From CBDFKS01 sp965248905 (lineage in GTDB: Bacteria > Chloroflexota > Dehalococcoidia > Lucifugimonadales > JAGWBF01): a stretch of DNA of 64,000 bases. Position numbers and translations under genes: made by a program. The stretch is taken from positions 62,001-126,000 of the forward strand of contig CBDFKS010000006.1 of assembly GCA_965248905.1 (NCBI GenBank). Direction: 5' to 3'. Positions 1 through 8,912 of the stretch are shown in pieces. The notes below the pieces were generated by a model. That model saw nothing but the letters and a program-made list of their open reading frames with translations, ran no database searches and had not been told where the DNA came from. Each line of letters starts with the position of its first letter. The stretch's first letter is position 1.

Positions 1-2
1 AC

Positions 3-1493
3 AGACATAAAAACGAAGCCGCCATCATATATTGCTTCTCTCGAAAGGACACCGAAGGGCTGGCCGCGGACCTAACCGCAAACGGTCTCAAAGCATTGCC
101 TTACCATGCCGGACTTGATAATGATCTCCGCAGGCAGACCCAGGAAAGGTTTATCCGCGACGAAGTACCCATCATTGTTGCAACCATCGCTTTCGGAATG
201 GGTATCGACAAGCCCGACATTCGCCTTGTGGTCCACTACGACTTGCCCAAGTCCATCGAAAGTTACTACCAAGAGACGGGTCGTGCCGGACGAGACGGCA
301 TACCCAGCGAGTGTGTTCTCTTCTATTCCTACAGCGACAAGATAAAGCAGGATTTTTTCATAGATAGGATGGAGGACAATACGGAGCAGGTAAACGCCCG
401 CCAAAAGTTGGCGCAGTTAATCGAGCTCTGCGAAGGTCAAACGTGCCGCCGTAAATATCTGCTTGAGTATTTTGGAGAGAGGTGGCAAGAGGAAAACTGT
501 GGAGGGTGTGATGTCTGTCTCACACCCAGAGAGGAGTTCGACGCCACCGAGATTGCCCAAAAGATCCTTTCGGCCGTGATACGCACAGGCCAGCAGTTTG
601 GGGAGAGCCACATCAGTGGAGTCCTACGAGGGACGAGCACGCGGAGGGCTCGCGAACTCGGTCACGACCGGCTATCGGTGTATGGCATCGCGCGGGATGT
701 CAAGCGCGATGAACTCAAGGAGATTATCCAACTCCTCGTTGCCGGGGGGCTGTTGGGAAGAAACGGAGATCGGTATCCTACCCTGGCTGTTACCCCGGAC
801 GGACGGCAGTTGCTCAACACCCGTAGCAAACTGACCCTGGCCAGACCGAAGCCAAGCTCCGACAAAGTTCCGGCCTCCGGGACTGATCCCATCCCATACC
901 ATCAAGCCCTGTTTGAGCAACTACGCAACCTGAGAAAGACGATCGCGGATCGGAGAGGCGTGCCACCCTACGTTATCTTTCACGACACTACCCTTCAGCA
1001 GATGGCCTCCCACCTTCCTCAAAGCCGGGAGAGCTTCTCTCGCATATCAGGCATTGGGGCTACAAAGCTGGAGGAATACTCCGACGAGTTCTTAGCCGTC
1101 ATCAGAAGCTACGTACAAGAAAACGGGCTGACGGAGAGAAAGGTTGCCCCGAGGAGCAGAAATAGAAAGGGTCCAGTACGAAGTACGGGGACAACCTACC
1201 ATAAAACCAGAGATCTCCTGTTACAAAAGTTACCCATCGACCAGATCGCTGCGCAGCGCGGAGTGAGCGAGGGCACTATCATATCCCACATAGCCCAGCT
1301 GGTCAGCGCCGGAGAACAGCTGGACCTGGCGTACTTGATGCCTCAATCGGACCGCCTCGCAAAGATCGAGGCGGCGTTTCAAGCTGTCGGCAGTCTCCAG
1401 TTCCTCACACCAGTCCGGGAGCTACTCGGCGAAGAGTACTCCTACGAGGAGCTCAGGCTCGTCCGGATCTCCCTTCGGCAATCACAGGAGTGA
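3..1493 (+). CDS. recQ: ATP-dependent DNA helicase RecQ, C-terminal part (5' end outside window)
   Basis: The frame is open from the first base, so the N-terminal ATP-binding lobe lies upstream of the window. Visible in order: helicase lobe 2 with the IAFGMGIDKPDIR and QETGRAGRDG motifs, a zinc-binding RQC segment with four cysteines (CEGQTC and CGGCDVC), a winged-helix region, an HRDC domain (around IRNLRKTIA-like helices to SYVQENG), and a C-terminal helix-turn-helix extension (QIAAQRGVSEGTIISH). RecQ unwinds DNA 3'->5' in recombination and fork repair. The Cys4-RQC-HRDC-HTH order is that of full-length bacterial RecQ. It has no obvious operon partner; the next gene starts about 95 bases downstream with its own Shine-Dalgarno sequence. 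Confidence 0.93.
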   Translation, partial: RHKNEAAIIYCFSRKDTEGLAADLTANGLKALPYHAGLDNDLRRQTQERFIRDEVPIIVATIAFGMGIDKPDIRLVVHYDLPKSIESYYQETGRAGRDGIPSECVLFYSYSDKIKQDFFIDRMEDNTEQVNARQKLAQLIELCEGQTCRRKYLLEYFGERWQEENCGGCDVCLTPREEFDATEIAQKILSAVIRTGQQFGESHISGVLRGTSTRRARELGHDRLSVYGIARDVKRDELKEIIQLLVAGGLLGRNGDRYPTLAVTPDGRQLLNTRSKLTLARPKPSSDKVPASGTDPIPYHQALFEQLRNLRKTIADRRGVPPYVIFHDTTLQQMASHLPQSRESFSRISGIGATKLEEYSDEFLAVIRSYVQENGLTERKVAPRSRNRKGPVRSTGTTYHKTRDLLLQKLPIDQIAAQRGVSEGTIISHIAQLVSAGEQLDLAYLMPQSDRLAKIEAAFQAVGSLQFLTPVRELLGEEYSYEELRLVRISLRQSQE

Positions 1494-1547
1494 GTCGGGG
1501 CGCCGGTTTGTATCCTGGGATTCAATGGTGTCCTACCCATCGATCCC

Positions 1548-1556
1548 TGATACAAT
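1548..1556 (+). promoter_or_regulatory. possible extended -10 promoter element
   Basis: TG-A-TACAAT lies 33 bases before the chosen start of the hydantoinase gene. No convincing -35 hexamer was seen. The same TGATACAAT string occurs at 38748-38756, upstream of the PEP mutase-like gene. Confidence 0.3.
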
Positions 1557-1588
1557 CATGTCATCACACCCAAATAAGGAGGTTACGC

Positions 1589-3061
1589 ATGATAGACCTT
1601 ATTATCAGAGGTGGACAGGTAGTGACCCCATGGGGAGTAGGTGACTGGGACGTGGCGGTGGAAGGCGAGAAGATCGTGGCCGTCGCCGTACCGGGCTCCC
1701 TGGCCGGAGAAGTGGGCCGGATCATGGACGCCACGGGCAAGATCGTGGTGCCTGGGGGTATCGAACCCCACGCCCACGTGGCCATGCCCATCTGGACCTC
1801 GGTGACTGGCCATCCCCACGTAGCCCCGGCCCAGGCAATGATACCCCCAATGACGACCGCCTCGATCCCGGACGCCAGCCGCTCGGCATTATTCGGAGGC
1901 ACTACCATCATAACGGACTTCGCCCACGTGGAGGCAAGCCACGACGTCCTCCAATCCCTGGAGGCTAAAAACTCAGAGTGGAAGGGCAACTCATACTGCG
2001 ACTACTCCTATCACTGCATGATGTTGGGCGACCTGCCTACCAAGACGGTAGAGCAGGTCCCGGAGGCTATCCAGGAGGGATTCCCCACGTTCAAGATTTT
2101 CACCACGGACCTTTTTCCCATCTCGCGGATACCCCCTGGCGTGGGCTGGCAGTCGCGAATGGGCCAGGTGTCAGCCATCATGGAGCAAGTAGTGTCCCAC
2201 GGGGGCCTCATGTGCGTCCACTCTGAGGATGACGACATGGTCCAGTACAACTACAGTAAGCTGGCCAGGGAGGAGCGGACCGAGTGGTTCAACATCTACG
2301 AGGTCCACACAAACATGTCCGAAGACGTTTCCTACCGCCGGATATTGCGCCTGGCCGAGTGGACGGGAGCTGCGGTGTACTTCGTCCACGTCAGCGCGAG
2401 GGAGGGGGTCAACAGCATTCGGGAAGCCCGCGGGCGGGGTATGCCCGTCTATGGAGAGACTCTACACAATTACGCTTGCTTCAACGCCGAGGACTACAAG
2501 AAACCCGACGGCATGAAGTACCATACCTACCCGTCGCTCAAGTCCGAGGAGGACCGTAAGGCTTTGTGGGACGGCCTGGTCAGGGGCGGCCTCAACAGCA
2601 TGGCCACCGACGAGTTCTGCTCCGACTACTCCGTGAAGACCGCGGGTAGGACCATCAACGATATCACGGGCGGCCATAGCGGGACCGAAGCCCGCGTGGG
2701 CATCACCTTCAGCGTAGGGGTAGGCGACTTGGGTATGTCACTACAGCGTTTCGTGGACATCACGTCGGCCAACGTCGCAAAGATAATGGGCTACTACCCA
2801 CGCAAGGGCGCAATCGCTCCGAGTAGCGACGCCGACATTGTCCTCATCGACCCCAGCATTCGTAAGAACCTGGAGATGAGCGACCTCCACATCAGCGACT
2901 ACAGCATCTGGGAGGGTTGGCCAATTAAGGGTTGGCCGGTAACCACCATCCTGCGAGGTAAAGTGGTGGTAGAGAACGGCCAGTTCTTCGGCACCTCGGG
3001 GCATGGCCAGCTGATACCCAGGAAGATCGACCAGGACATCCTCAACAGGCCCGCCTGCTAG
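1589..3061 (+). CDS. dihydropyrimidinase / D-hydantoinase family amidohydrolase
   Basis: 490 aa, the usual length of the family. It hydrolyses cyclic amides such as hydantoins or dihydropyrimidines with a binuclear metal centre. Metal ligands are visible: HAH at residues 61-63, the lysine expected to be carboxylated at K169 (PTFKIFTTD), H211 (CVHSEDDD), H267 (FVHVSAREG) and D341 (MATDEF). The ATG at 1589 follows AAGGAGG at 1576-1582; the frame is open further upstream to 1490, but that extension has no ribosome site and aligns with nothing in the paralogue next door. A second, frameshifted copy follows at 3199-4616. The substrate cannot be told from sequence; hydantoinase, dihydropyrimidinase and related ring-opening enzymes are all possible. 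Confidence 0.9.
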   Translation: MIDLIIRGGQVVTPWGVGDWDVAVEGEKIVAVAVPGSLAGEVGRIMDATGKIVVPGGIEPHAHVAMPIWTSVTGHPHVAPAQAMIPPMTTASIPDASRSALFGGTTIITDFAHVEASHDVLQSLEAKNSEWKGNSYCDYSYHCMMLGDLPTKTVEQVPEAIQEGFPTFKIFTTDLFPISRIPPGVGWQSRMGQVSAIMEQVVSHGGLMCVHSEDDDMVQYNYSKLAREERTEWFNIYEVHTNMSEDVSYRRILRLAEWTGAAVYFVHVSAREGVNSIREARGRGMPVYGETLHNYACFNAEDYKKPDGMKYHTYPSLKSEEDRKALWDGLVRGGLNSMATDEFCSDYSVKTAGRTINDITGGHSGTEARVGITFSVGVGDLGMSLQRFVDITSANVAKIMGYYPRKGAIAPSSDADIVLIDPSIRKNLEMSDLHISDYSIWEGWPIKGWPVTTILRGKVVVENGQFFGTSGHGQLIPRKIDQDILNRPAC

Positions 3062-3079
3062 CCAGTTTCGGCCCTCGTT

Positions 3080-3170
3080 TGTCCAGGGGGGGTCTTCGAC
3101 AAGCCCAGGAGAGGCGAGGAGAACCACCCCCATCCCAACCTTCCCCCATCAAGAAGGAAGGCGCTGCTGG
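3080..3170. repeat. dispersed repeat (C-rich CCCCCATC family)
   Basis: Spacer between the two hydantoinase genes with CACCCCCATCCCAACC followed by TTCCCCCATCAAGAAGG, preceded by TCTTCGACAAGCCCAGG. Both parts recur in other spacers of the window (7338, 21213, 26180, 30207, 36640, 37996). Confidence 0.6.
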
Positions 3171-3198
3171 TGAGAGACCATCTGCCAGGAGGTTCACG

Positions 3199-4616
3199 AT
3201 GATTGACCTGCTTATCAGAGGCGGCCAGGTGGTGACCCCGTGGGGCGTGGGTGACTGGGACGTGGCTGTGGAGGGCGAAAAGATCGTGGCCATTGCCGCG
3301 CCGGGCTCTTTGACCGGCGAAATGGGGCGAGTTATGGACGCCACGGGCAAGATCGTGGTCCCCGGGGGCATCGAGCCCCACGCCCACGTAGCCTTCCCAG
3401 TGCCCGGCAGGCCAGGGGTGGAATCGGCGCCACCGGAGCCGGCAAGCAGGGCGGCCCTCTTCGGAGGCACCACTACCGTGACGGATTTCGCCATGGTCCA
3501 CCCTGGGATGGACATCTTTCAGGCTATTGCGGCGAAGGAGGCCAGGCGTATTGCGACTACTCTTACCACTGCACGCTGCTAGGGAATTTTCCCCCTAACG
3601 TAGTCGACCAGGTGAAGGAGGCTATCCAGTCCGGTTACCCTACCTTCAAGATATTCACGACAAACATACGCCAGTCCGTCGACTGGGAGGAGGATAGGTA
3701 CTGGATGGCACGTATGGGCCACCTGTCCGACGTGATGGAACAGGCTGCTGCCCATGGCGGCCTAATGTTCATCCATGCCGAGGACGATGACATAGTCCAG
3801 TACATGTACAAAAAGCTCACCGAAGAGGAACGCACCCAGTGGTACCACATCCACGAGGTCCACAACAACACCTCCGAAGACGTGTCCTTCCGGCGTGTCC
3901 TCCGGATGGCCAAGTGGACGAATGCCGCCATATATTTCGTCCATCTGAGTGCAAAGGAAGGCGTCAACGCGGTTGCAGAGGCGAGAGGGAAGGGCCTGCC
4001 CGTCTACGGAGAGACCCTCCACAACTACGTCAGCTTCAACTCCGACGCTTATCGCGAAGAAAACGGCCCCATATATCACACTTACCCCTCCCTCAAATCC
4101 GAAGAAGACCGGCTGGCCCTCTGGGGTGGGCTTCTCAAAGGCACCATCAATAGCATGGCCACCGATGGCTCATGCACGGAGTTCAGAAGCAAGATGTTGG
4201 GGAAGACTATCTTCGACCTCGCGGGCGGCCACCACGGGGTCGAGACACGAATGGGAATAACATATAGCGAAGGTGTGGTTAACAGGGGAATGTCTCTGCG
4301 GCAGTTCGTGGATGTGTCGTCGGCTAACGCAGCCAAAATAATGGGCTACTACCCCAGAAAAGGCGCCATTGCTCCAGGCAGCGACGCAGACATCGTGCTC
4401 ATAGACCCAACTATCCACAAAAACCTCGCTTTGAGCGATCTGCACCTTGGCGACTACAGCGTCTGGGAGGGGTGGGAGATAAACGGTTGGCCGGTAACCA
4501 CCATCCTCCGGGGTAAGGTCATGGTCGAGAACGGCCAGTTTTTCGGGACGCCGGGCGACGGCCAGCTTATTCCCAGGAAAGTAGGCGCAGACATACTCAG
4601 CAGGCCGGCGTGCTAA
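3199..4616 (+). pseudogene. second dihydropyrimidinase-like gene, frameshifted
   Basis: Close paralogue of the gene at 1589-3061. The first frame starts at ATG 3199 after an AGGAGG site and reads normally (HAH metal motif, FGGTTTVTDF) until about residue 114. It then slips into the frame that continues to 4616, which holds the rest of the enzyme (PTFKIFTTN, FIHAEDDD, FVHLSAKEG, MATDG). The break lies between about 3531 and 3549. Adding one G to the GAGG at 3538-3541 would give K-E-G-Q-A-YCDYSYHC and restore one 473-aa enzyme, so a single-base deletion or a sequencing error explains it. In the first frame the protein stops at 3582 and lacks the lysine and two histidine ligands, so it would be inactive as read. 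Confidence 0.82.
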
Positions 4617-4683
4617 GGTGAGCACCGAGTTCCCGACGTGCAGGTGTGGGCCAGGGTATTTGCAAAGTCACGAGTCCACAACC

Positions 4684-4792
4684 TGTCATGCTGAGTCCTT
4701 CGTACCTCAGGGTAAACTCCGCGAAGCATCTCGGCCTCGCTGGAGGCCACGGTGAGACTCTTCGCTATCGCTCAGAGCGACAATGAAACGGC
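4684..4792. repeat. dispersed repeat (GTCATGCTGAG...CGAAG family)
   Basis: Spacer upstream of sodN: GTCATGCTGAGTCCTTCG, then CGCGAAGCATCTCGGCC, then GAGACTCTTCGCTATCGC and CTCAGAGCGACAATGA. The same modules recur at 38601-38683. It resembles the short imperfect-palindrome repeats scattered in many environmental bacterial genomes. Confidence 0.6.
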
Positions 4793-4814
4793 GCTGGGTG
4801 CGGTCGGGTGCGTG

Positions 4815-4843
4815 TTGCGGCCCCAGATGTAACGCGCTACAAT
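4815..4843 (+). promoter_or_regulatory. sodN promoter, sigma-70 type
   Basis: TTGCGG, 17-base spacer, TACAAT; 38 bases upstream of the sodN start and just after the dispersed repeat. Confidence 0.5.
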
Positions 4844-4881
4844 ATCATCTGTGTTAATTTCATGCTTAAGAGGAGGAGACT

Positions 4882-5373
4882 ATGCTGAATAGCCTGTTCA
4901 AGGTGGTAAACTGGGTGTTCCCTGCCCGCGTTGCCGAGGCCCACTGCGATATTCCCTGCGGCATCTACGACCCCATATCCGCTAAAATCGCGGCCCAGAC
5001 GGTGCTCAAGATGGTGGCCAGGATCAATGCATTGGAAATGCCTGCTCCCGACGCCGGAGCGACAGCCATGTCCACCTATGCCAATACCCTTTCTCGGTAC
5101 GTTACGGTAAAGGAAGAGCACGCCCAGATATGCAAAAAAGAGCTGGACATCCTCTGGCATGACTATTTCAGGCCCGAACACGTAGAAAAGTACCCAGACC
5201 TCCACAACACAATCTGGCAGGCCAACAAGCTGGCAGGCAAGAATAAGCAGAGCGTAGACCAGGCTGCAGCCAAAGAGCTGGTGGACACTGTAGACAAGGT
5301 CGCCCAAATATACTGGGCCACCAAGAACGTCACCTACAAAGACGAGGTATCTGACGTCCGCTACGGGACCTAG
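4882..5373 (+). CDS. sodN: nickel superoxide dismutase (Ni-SOD) precursor
   Basis: 163 aa. Dismutates superoxide to oxygen and hydrogen peroxide as a hexameric Ni enzyme. The Ni-hook HCDIPCGIYDP begins at residue 21; the mature enzyme must start exactly at this histidine, so the first 20 residues (ending VAEA) are a propeptide to be removed. The four-helix body (KIAAQTVLKMVARI, KEEHAQICKKELDILWHDYF) is typical. AGGAGG at 4871-4876 sets the start. The following gene encodes the matching S26-type peptidase, as is usual for sodN-sodX pairs. Use of nickel instead of iron or manganese is common in marine bacteria. Confidence 0.96.
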   Translation: MLNSLFKVVNWVFPARVAEAHCDIPCGIYDPISAKIAAQTVLKMVARINALEMPAPDAGATAMSTYANTLSRYVTVKEEHAQICKKELDILWHDYFRPEHVEKYPDLHNTIWQANKLAGKNKQSVDQAAAKELVDTVDKVAQIYWATKNVTYKDEVSDVRYGT

Positions 5374-5469
5374 TGCTTTGCCCGTCCTGTAGAACCGGAG
5401 CATTTGGTGATGGCAGCGCAATATCAGGTGCTTATTGGTAGCTGCCCGAGCCCAACAGTACTCAGATAA

Positions 5470-6048
5470 ATGAGCTTTGACAGCGCGTCCGCCCAATCGT
5501 ACCAACAGCGTAGTCGCCCAACTGGACTATGGGCGGGCGCGTTGCGCAAAATTGGCCCAGCGCGTCACCTGGTGAATCTTCTTACTACGGCGCGTTTCGT
5601 CGTTAATGGCGATAGCATGCGCCCCAATTTTTCTCCGGGACATTACATCCTTGTCAGCCGCCTTGCCTATTGGCTAAACGAGCCCTCCCGCGGTGACGTG
5701 GTCGTGCTTCAGCACCCGTATCAACAACACCGGACCTACATCAAGCGAATCGTGGGCTTGCCTGGAGAGATTGTTCGGATACGGGGATGGAGTACGTTCA
5801 TCGACGGACAACTGCTGGAGGAACCATACCTGGATCAATCATCGGTCGTTCTACTGGATGATAAGGAAGAACCCCATAACACGTTTGACGAGTGGACCTT
5901 GGGCGATGAGGAATACTTTCTGCTGGGCGACAATCGAGCTAGCAGCGTGGACAGCCGCTCCTTCGGGCCGCTGAAACGAGGGCTTCTCATAGGCAAAGCG
6001 TGGATTCGCTACTGGCCCCGAAGCGCGTGGGGAGTTGTGTCCCGATAA
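5470..6048 (+). CDS. sodX: nickel-type superoxide dismutase maturation peptidase (S26 family)
   Basis: 192 aa signal-peptidase-I-like protease. The catalytic serine is S49 (NGDSMRPN) and the general-base lysine K92 (TYIKRIVGLPGE), followed by the S26 box (LGDNRASSVDSR). No clear transmembrane helix precedes the active site, unlike ordinary signal peptidase I; this fits a dedicated enzyme that removes the Ni-SOD propeptide. It lies 96 bases downstream of sodN on the same strand. No strong ribosome site is visible before the ATG at 5470, so the start is less certain than the gene. Confidence 0.88.
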   Translation: MSFDSASAQSYQQRSRPTGLWAGALRKIGPARHLVNLLTTARFVVNGDSMRPNFSPGHYILVSRLAYWLNEPSRGDVVVLQHPYQQHRTYIKRIVGLPGEIVRIRGWSTFIDGQLLEEPYLDQSSVVLLDDKEEPHNTFDEWTLGDEEYFLLGDNRASSVDSRSFGPLKRGLLIGKAWIRYWPRSAWGVVSR

Positions 6049-6100
6049 CCCATCTGGTCAGCATTCCATGAGTTCGGTTGTTCTTACAGGCAAAGGCTTG

Positions 6101-6427
6101 CTAGTACTTGAACTCTTCGCGGACAGGGCTGAATATGTCCAGCGCCTTCGCAGGCCCGTTCACTGAGCGGGCCCAGTGCTCCACATTACCGGGAATAACG
6201 TAAACATCTCCAGGATGGAGGACTCTGCTCTCTCCTGCGATGCCCATCTCCATTTCTCCCTCTAACATCATGCCCCCTTGCTCGTGGGGATGGGTGTGGT
6301 TGGGCACCTCCGATTCGGGATCGAACTCGACAACCGAGAGTAGCAAATTGTCGCCCCAAAAGGTGCGCGTCCTCACCCCTGGAGCCAGTTCCTTTGTCTG
6401 TCTGTTTTGGGCATCGTGGAAATACAT
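6101..6427 (-). CDS. small cupin-domain protein
   Basis: 108 aa single-domain beta-barrel protein. The cupin motifs HTHPHEQGGMMLEGEMEM (metal-binding histidines and glutamate) and PGDVYVIPGNVEHWAR are both present. Function cannot be assigned beyond a metal-binding cupin, perhaps a small isomerase, dioxygenase or sensor. The frame is open to a GTG at 6448, seven codons upstream; the ATG at 6427 is preferred because GAAAGAGA lies just before it. Convergent with sodX. Confidence 0.75.
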   Translation of the reverse strand: MYFHDAQNRQTKELAPGVRTRTFWGDNLLLSVVEFDPESEVPNHTHPHEQGGMMLEGEMEMGIAGESRVLHPGDVYVIPGNVEHWARSVNGPAKALDIFSPVREEFKY

Positions 6428-6592
6428 AGCTCTCTTTCGTGAGATCACTTCGTAAGATCTCTTGCTTGGATTTACCCCTATTTAACCACGCCTCGTCGCT
6501 CAATGCGAGGAGGTCTTCCGAATTGGGATACGTGCCGTGATATCGATATTCTGTTCGGTAGGGGAGACTCTACGTGGTCGCCCGGGTTGCAT

Positions 6593-6614
6593 GGGCAGAC
6601 ACATAGGTCTGCCC
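6593..6614. repeat. short perfect inverted repeat
   Basis: GGGCAGAC, 6-base loop, GTCTGCCC, followed by CTTACAGGTACG. An 8-bp perfect stem in a spacer that otherwise carries no gene; looks like another small dispersed palindrome rather than a terminator (no T run). Confidence 0.5.
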
Positions 6615-6657
6615 TTACAGGTACGCAAATTTTGACCGACGCCTCCGCCATACGCTG

Positions 6658-6686
6658 TTGTCTCGGCTCAATACCTGGGGTAGAAT
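6658..6686 (+). promoter_or_regulatory. promoter of the PPOX flavoprotein gene
   Basis: TTGTCT, 17-base spacer, TAGAAT, 36 bases before the chosen start codon. Confidence 0.45.
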
Positions 6687-6722
6687 AGACACGCTGATGA
6701 TATGCACCTGATTGGAGGAGAC

Positions 6723-7325
6723 GTGGAAACAGACCAGTCTAACTATGACAACAAGTTCACCAGTGCTTTCGGGTTCCCTAAAGAGACCACGAAGGCCAAG
6801 ATATTGGACACACTGACAGAGCCCATAAAGGAGTTCATCTCCGAGTCACCTTTCCTTGTGATGGCTACCAGTAATGGCGAGGGCAGCTGTGACGCCTCAC
6901 CCAAGGGCGGCAAGCCGGGCTTCGTGAGAGTCCTTGACGACAGGCATCTTCTCCTGCCCGATGTGGCGGGGAACAAGCTGTTTCAGTCCTACCAGAACAT
7001 GGATGACAATCCTCACGTCGGACTCGTCTTCTTCATACCAGGCCTGGCCGACGTGGTGCGTATAAACGGCCGGGTAATCATGATCAACAGAGAAGAGCTG
7101 GACCGCCACGACGTCGAGCATCTGACACTCCATCCTGATGGAAACAGAGGCGTCCAACAGGGCATTGTAGTCGAGGTGGACGAGTCCTTTGGCCACTGCC
7201 CGCGCGCCCTCAACTACTCAGACTTCTGGAATATGGAGGAGATCCAGCGCAGGAAGGACACCTACCATCGGGCCTCGGTACGCAGACCTAACCCTGCTGT
7301 GACTCCACAACCGACCACTGCTTAG
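6723..7325 (+). CDS. PPOX-type FMN-dependent flavoprotein (pyridoxamine 5'-phosphate oxidase fold)
   Basis: 200 aa. Split-barrel FMN-binding protein: FLVMATSNGEGSCDASPKGG and FVRVLDDRHLLLPDVAGN are the conserved flavin-site segments, and the C-terminal HCPRALNYSDFW is typical of the subfamily often listed as MSMEG_1061-like. The substrate is unknown; relatives reduce F420- or FMN-linked small molecules. GTG at 6723 is chosen because GGAGG lies at 6714-6718; an ATG at 6702 in the same frame would leave the ribosome site inside the gene. Confidence 0.82.
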   Translation: METDQSNYDNKFTSAFGFPKETTKAKILDTLTEPIKEFISESPFLVMATSNGEGSCDASPKGGKPGFVRVLDDRHLLLPDVAGNKLFQSYQNMDDNPHVGLVFFIPGLADVVRINGRVIMINREELDRHDVEHLTLHPDGNRGVQQGIVVEVDESFGHCPRALNYSDFWNMEEIQRRKDTYHRASVRRPNPAVTPQPTTA

Positions 7326-7337
7326 AGCCATAGGTCA

Positions 7338-7374
7338 CCCCCTGTGCAACTCTCCCCCATCAAGAGGGAGAGAA
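7338..7374. repeat. dispersed repeat (CTCCCCCATCAAG family)
   Basis: CTCTCCCCCATCAAGAGGGAGAG forms a short palindrome in the spacer before the amidase gene; same family as at 3080, 21213, 26180 and 30207. Confidence 0.5.
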
Positions 7375-7416
7375 AATGGTTTCCGATAGAGTATCAAGTC
7401 CCGAAAGGAATCTAAC

Positions 7417-8838
7417 GTGGAACGAGTTGATATCCCTTTTCTGTCAGCTACAGAGCTTGCCCGCCTAATCCAGACGAAAGAGGTCTCACCGGTAGAGGCA
7501 GTCGAGGCCTATCTGGAACGCATTGAGCAGGTGGATGGGAAGCTCAACTCCTATATTACTGTGTCTCGCGAAGAGGCTATGGAGGCAGCGCGGCAATCGG
7601 AGCGAGCGATAGCCGACGGCCAGTATATCGGCCCGATGCATGGGATACCCGTGGCCATAAAGGACCAGTTCGATACCAAGGGGATTCTCACCACCTGTGG
7701 CTCCACCATTCTGTCTGAGTTCTTTCCCGACGAAGATTCCACCGTAGTCGCCAACCTGAAGCAGGCCGGCGCCATCCTGCTGGGCAAGCTGAACATGAGC
7801 GAGTTTGCCATGGGCGATGCATTCAATCACCCTTACGGAAGACCCCGGAACCCGTGGGACCTGGAGAGAAACCCGGGCACCTCCAGCAGCGGATCCAGCG
7901 CCGCCACCGCCGCCTTTCTCTGCGCAACCTCCGTGGGAGAGGACACGGGCGGCTCTGTGCGCCTGCCGGCTTCCTTTTGCGGTCTGGTAGGGTTGAGGCC
8001 CACCTTCGGCAGGGTAAGCCGTTACGGTATGTGGGGTAGCATGTGGTCCATGGACATCGGCGGACCCATATCCCGAACCGTGGAAGACTGCGCCATGACT
8101 ATGACAACCATAGCGGGCTACGACGCCAGAGATCCCTACTGCTGGGACATCCCTGTGCCTGACTACGCCCAAACATTGGATGGCAACATCAAGGGCGTGA
8201 AGGTTGGGGTGGTGAAAGAGATGGTATACGGCGACGAAGCCGAACAAGAAGTTAAGGAAGGCGTTCAAAATGCCATCTCTGTGCTGGAAAAGCTGGGAGC
8301 CTCAATAGATGACGTATCTATCCCTCTAATCGTCAGTAGCTCGGTTATCTACGTAGGAATCGCTTATCCCGAAGTCGCCTCTTCCCACTATCGCTGGATA
8401 CGGGAACGGCCCAGGGATTACGACGAAGGCGTCTACGTCAGGCAACTGACTGGAAGTGTCGTGCCCGCCCAGGCCTATTACAAAGCTCAGAAGCTCCGGA
8501 CTGTACTACGCCAACAGATCCTAGAGGCGCTGCAAAAGGTGGACGTGCTGGTATTGCCCACCACCGCAAGTCCCGCTACCAAGATTCCGTCGAGCCGGGG
8601 ATTTAGCAGCAAAGAGGATGTGCGGGCCAGCTATTTCGCCCGAAGAAACTTCACCGCAGGTTTCAATCTTTCGGGGCTGCCTGCCATCTCGCTTCCCTGC
8701 GGATTCACAGCCTCTGAGCCTACCCTTCCTTTAGGCATGCAGATAGCGGGACGCCCCTTCGAGGAAGCAACGGTGCTTAAGGTGGCCCACGCCTACGAGC
8801 AAAGCACTCCCTGGCATACGAGACGGCCTCCCATTTAG
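7417..8838 (+). CDS. amidase signature family enzyme
   Basis: 473 aa, normal length for the family. The Ser-cisSer-Lys triad is visible: K82 (GIPVAIKDQ), the cis-serine in GTSSSGSS (about S157) and the nucleophile S180 (GEDTGGSVRLPA). It hydrolyses amide bonds; GatA of the Glu-tRNA(Gln) amidotransferase belongs to the same family, but no gatB or gatC is near and the setting is catabolic, so a free amidase is more likely. Starts at GTG 7417 with GAAAGGA upstream. Confidence 0.9.
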   Translation: MERVDIPFLSATELARLIQTKEVSPVEAVEAYLERIEQVDGKLNSYITVSREEAMEAARQSERAIADGQYIGPMHGIPVAIKDQFDTKGILTTCGSTILSEFFPDEDSTVVANLKQAGAILLGKLNMSEFAMGDAFNHPYGRPRNPWDLERNPGTSSSGSSAATAAFLCATSVGEDTGGSVRLPASFCGLVGLRPTFGRVSRYGMWGSMWSMDIGGPISRTVEDCAMTMTTIAGYDARDPYCWDIPVPDYAQTLDGNIKGVKVGVVKEMVYGDEAEQEVKEGVQNAISVLEKLGASIDDVSIPLIVSSSVIYVGIAYPEVASSHYRWIRERPRDYDEGVYVRQLTGSVVPAQAYYKAQKLRTVLRQQILEALQKVDVLVLPTTASPATKIPSSRGFSSKEDVRASYFARRNFTAGFNLSGLPAISLPCGFTASEPTLPLGMQIAGRPFEEATVLKVAHAYEQSTPWHTRRPPI

Positions 8839-8912
8839 GGCATCCCGACTTGTCAAGACTCACCTCGGTTGCAGTTCGCTATCGCCTCACCTAATGAAAA
8901 GGCCTACTAGTC

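Noticed and set aside
7486..8268. 260-aa minus-strand frame opposite the amidase gene
   Set aside because: Shadow of the amidase; no domain and unfavourable composition.
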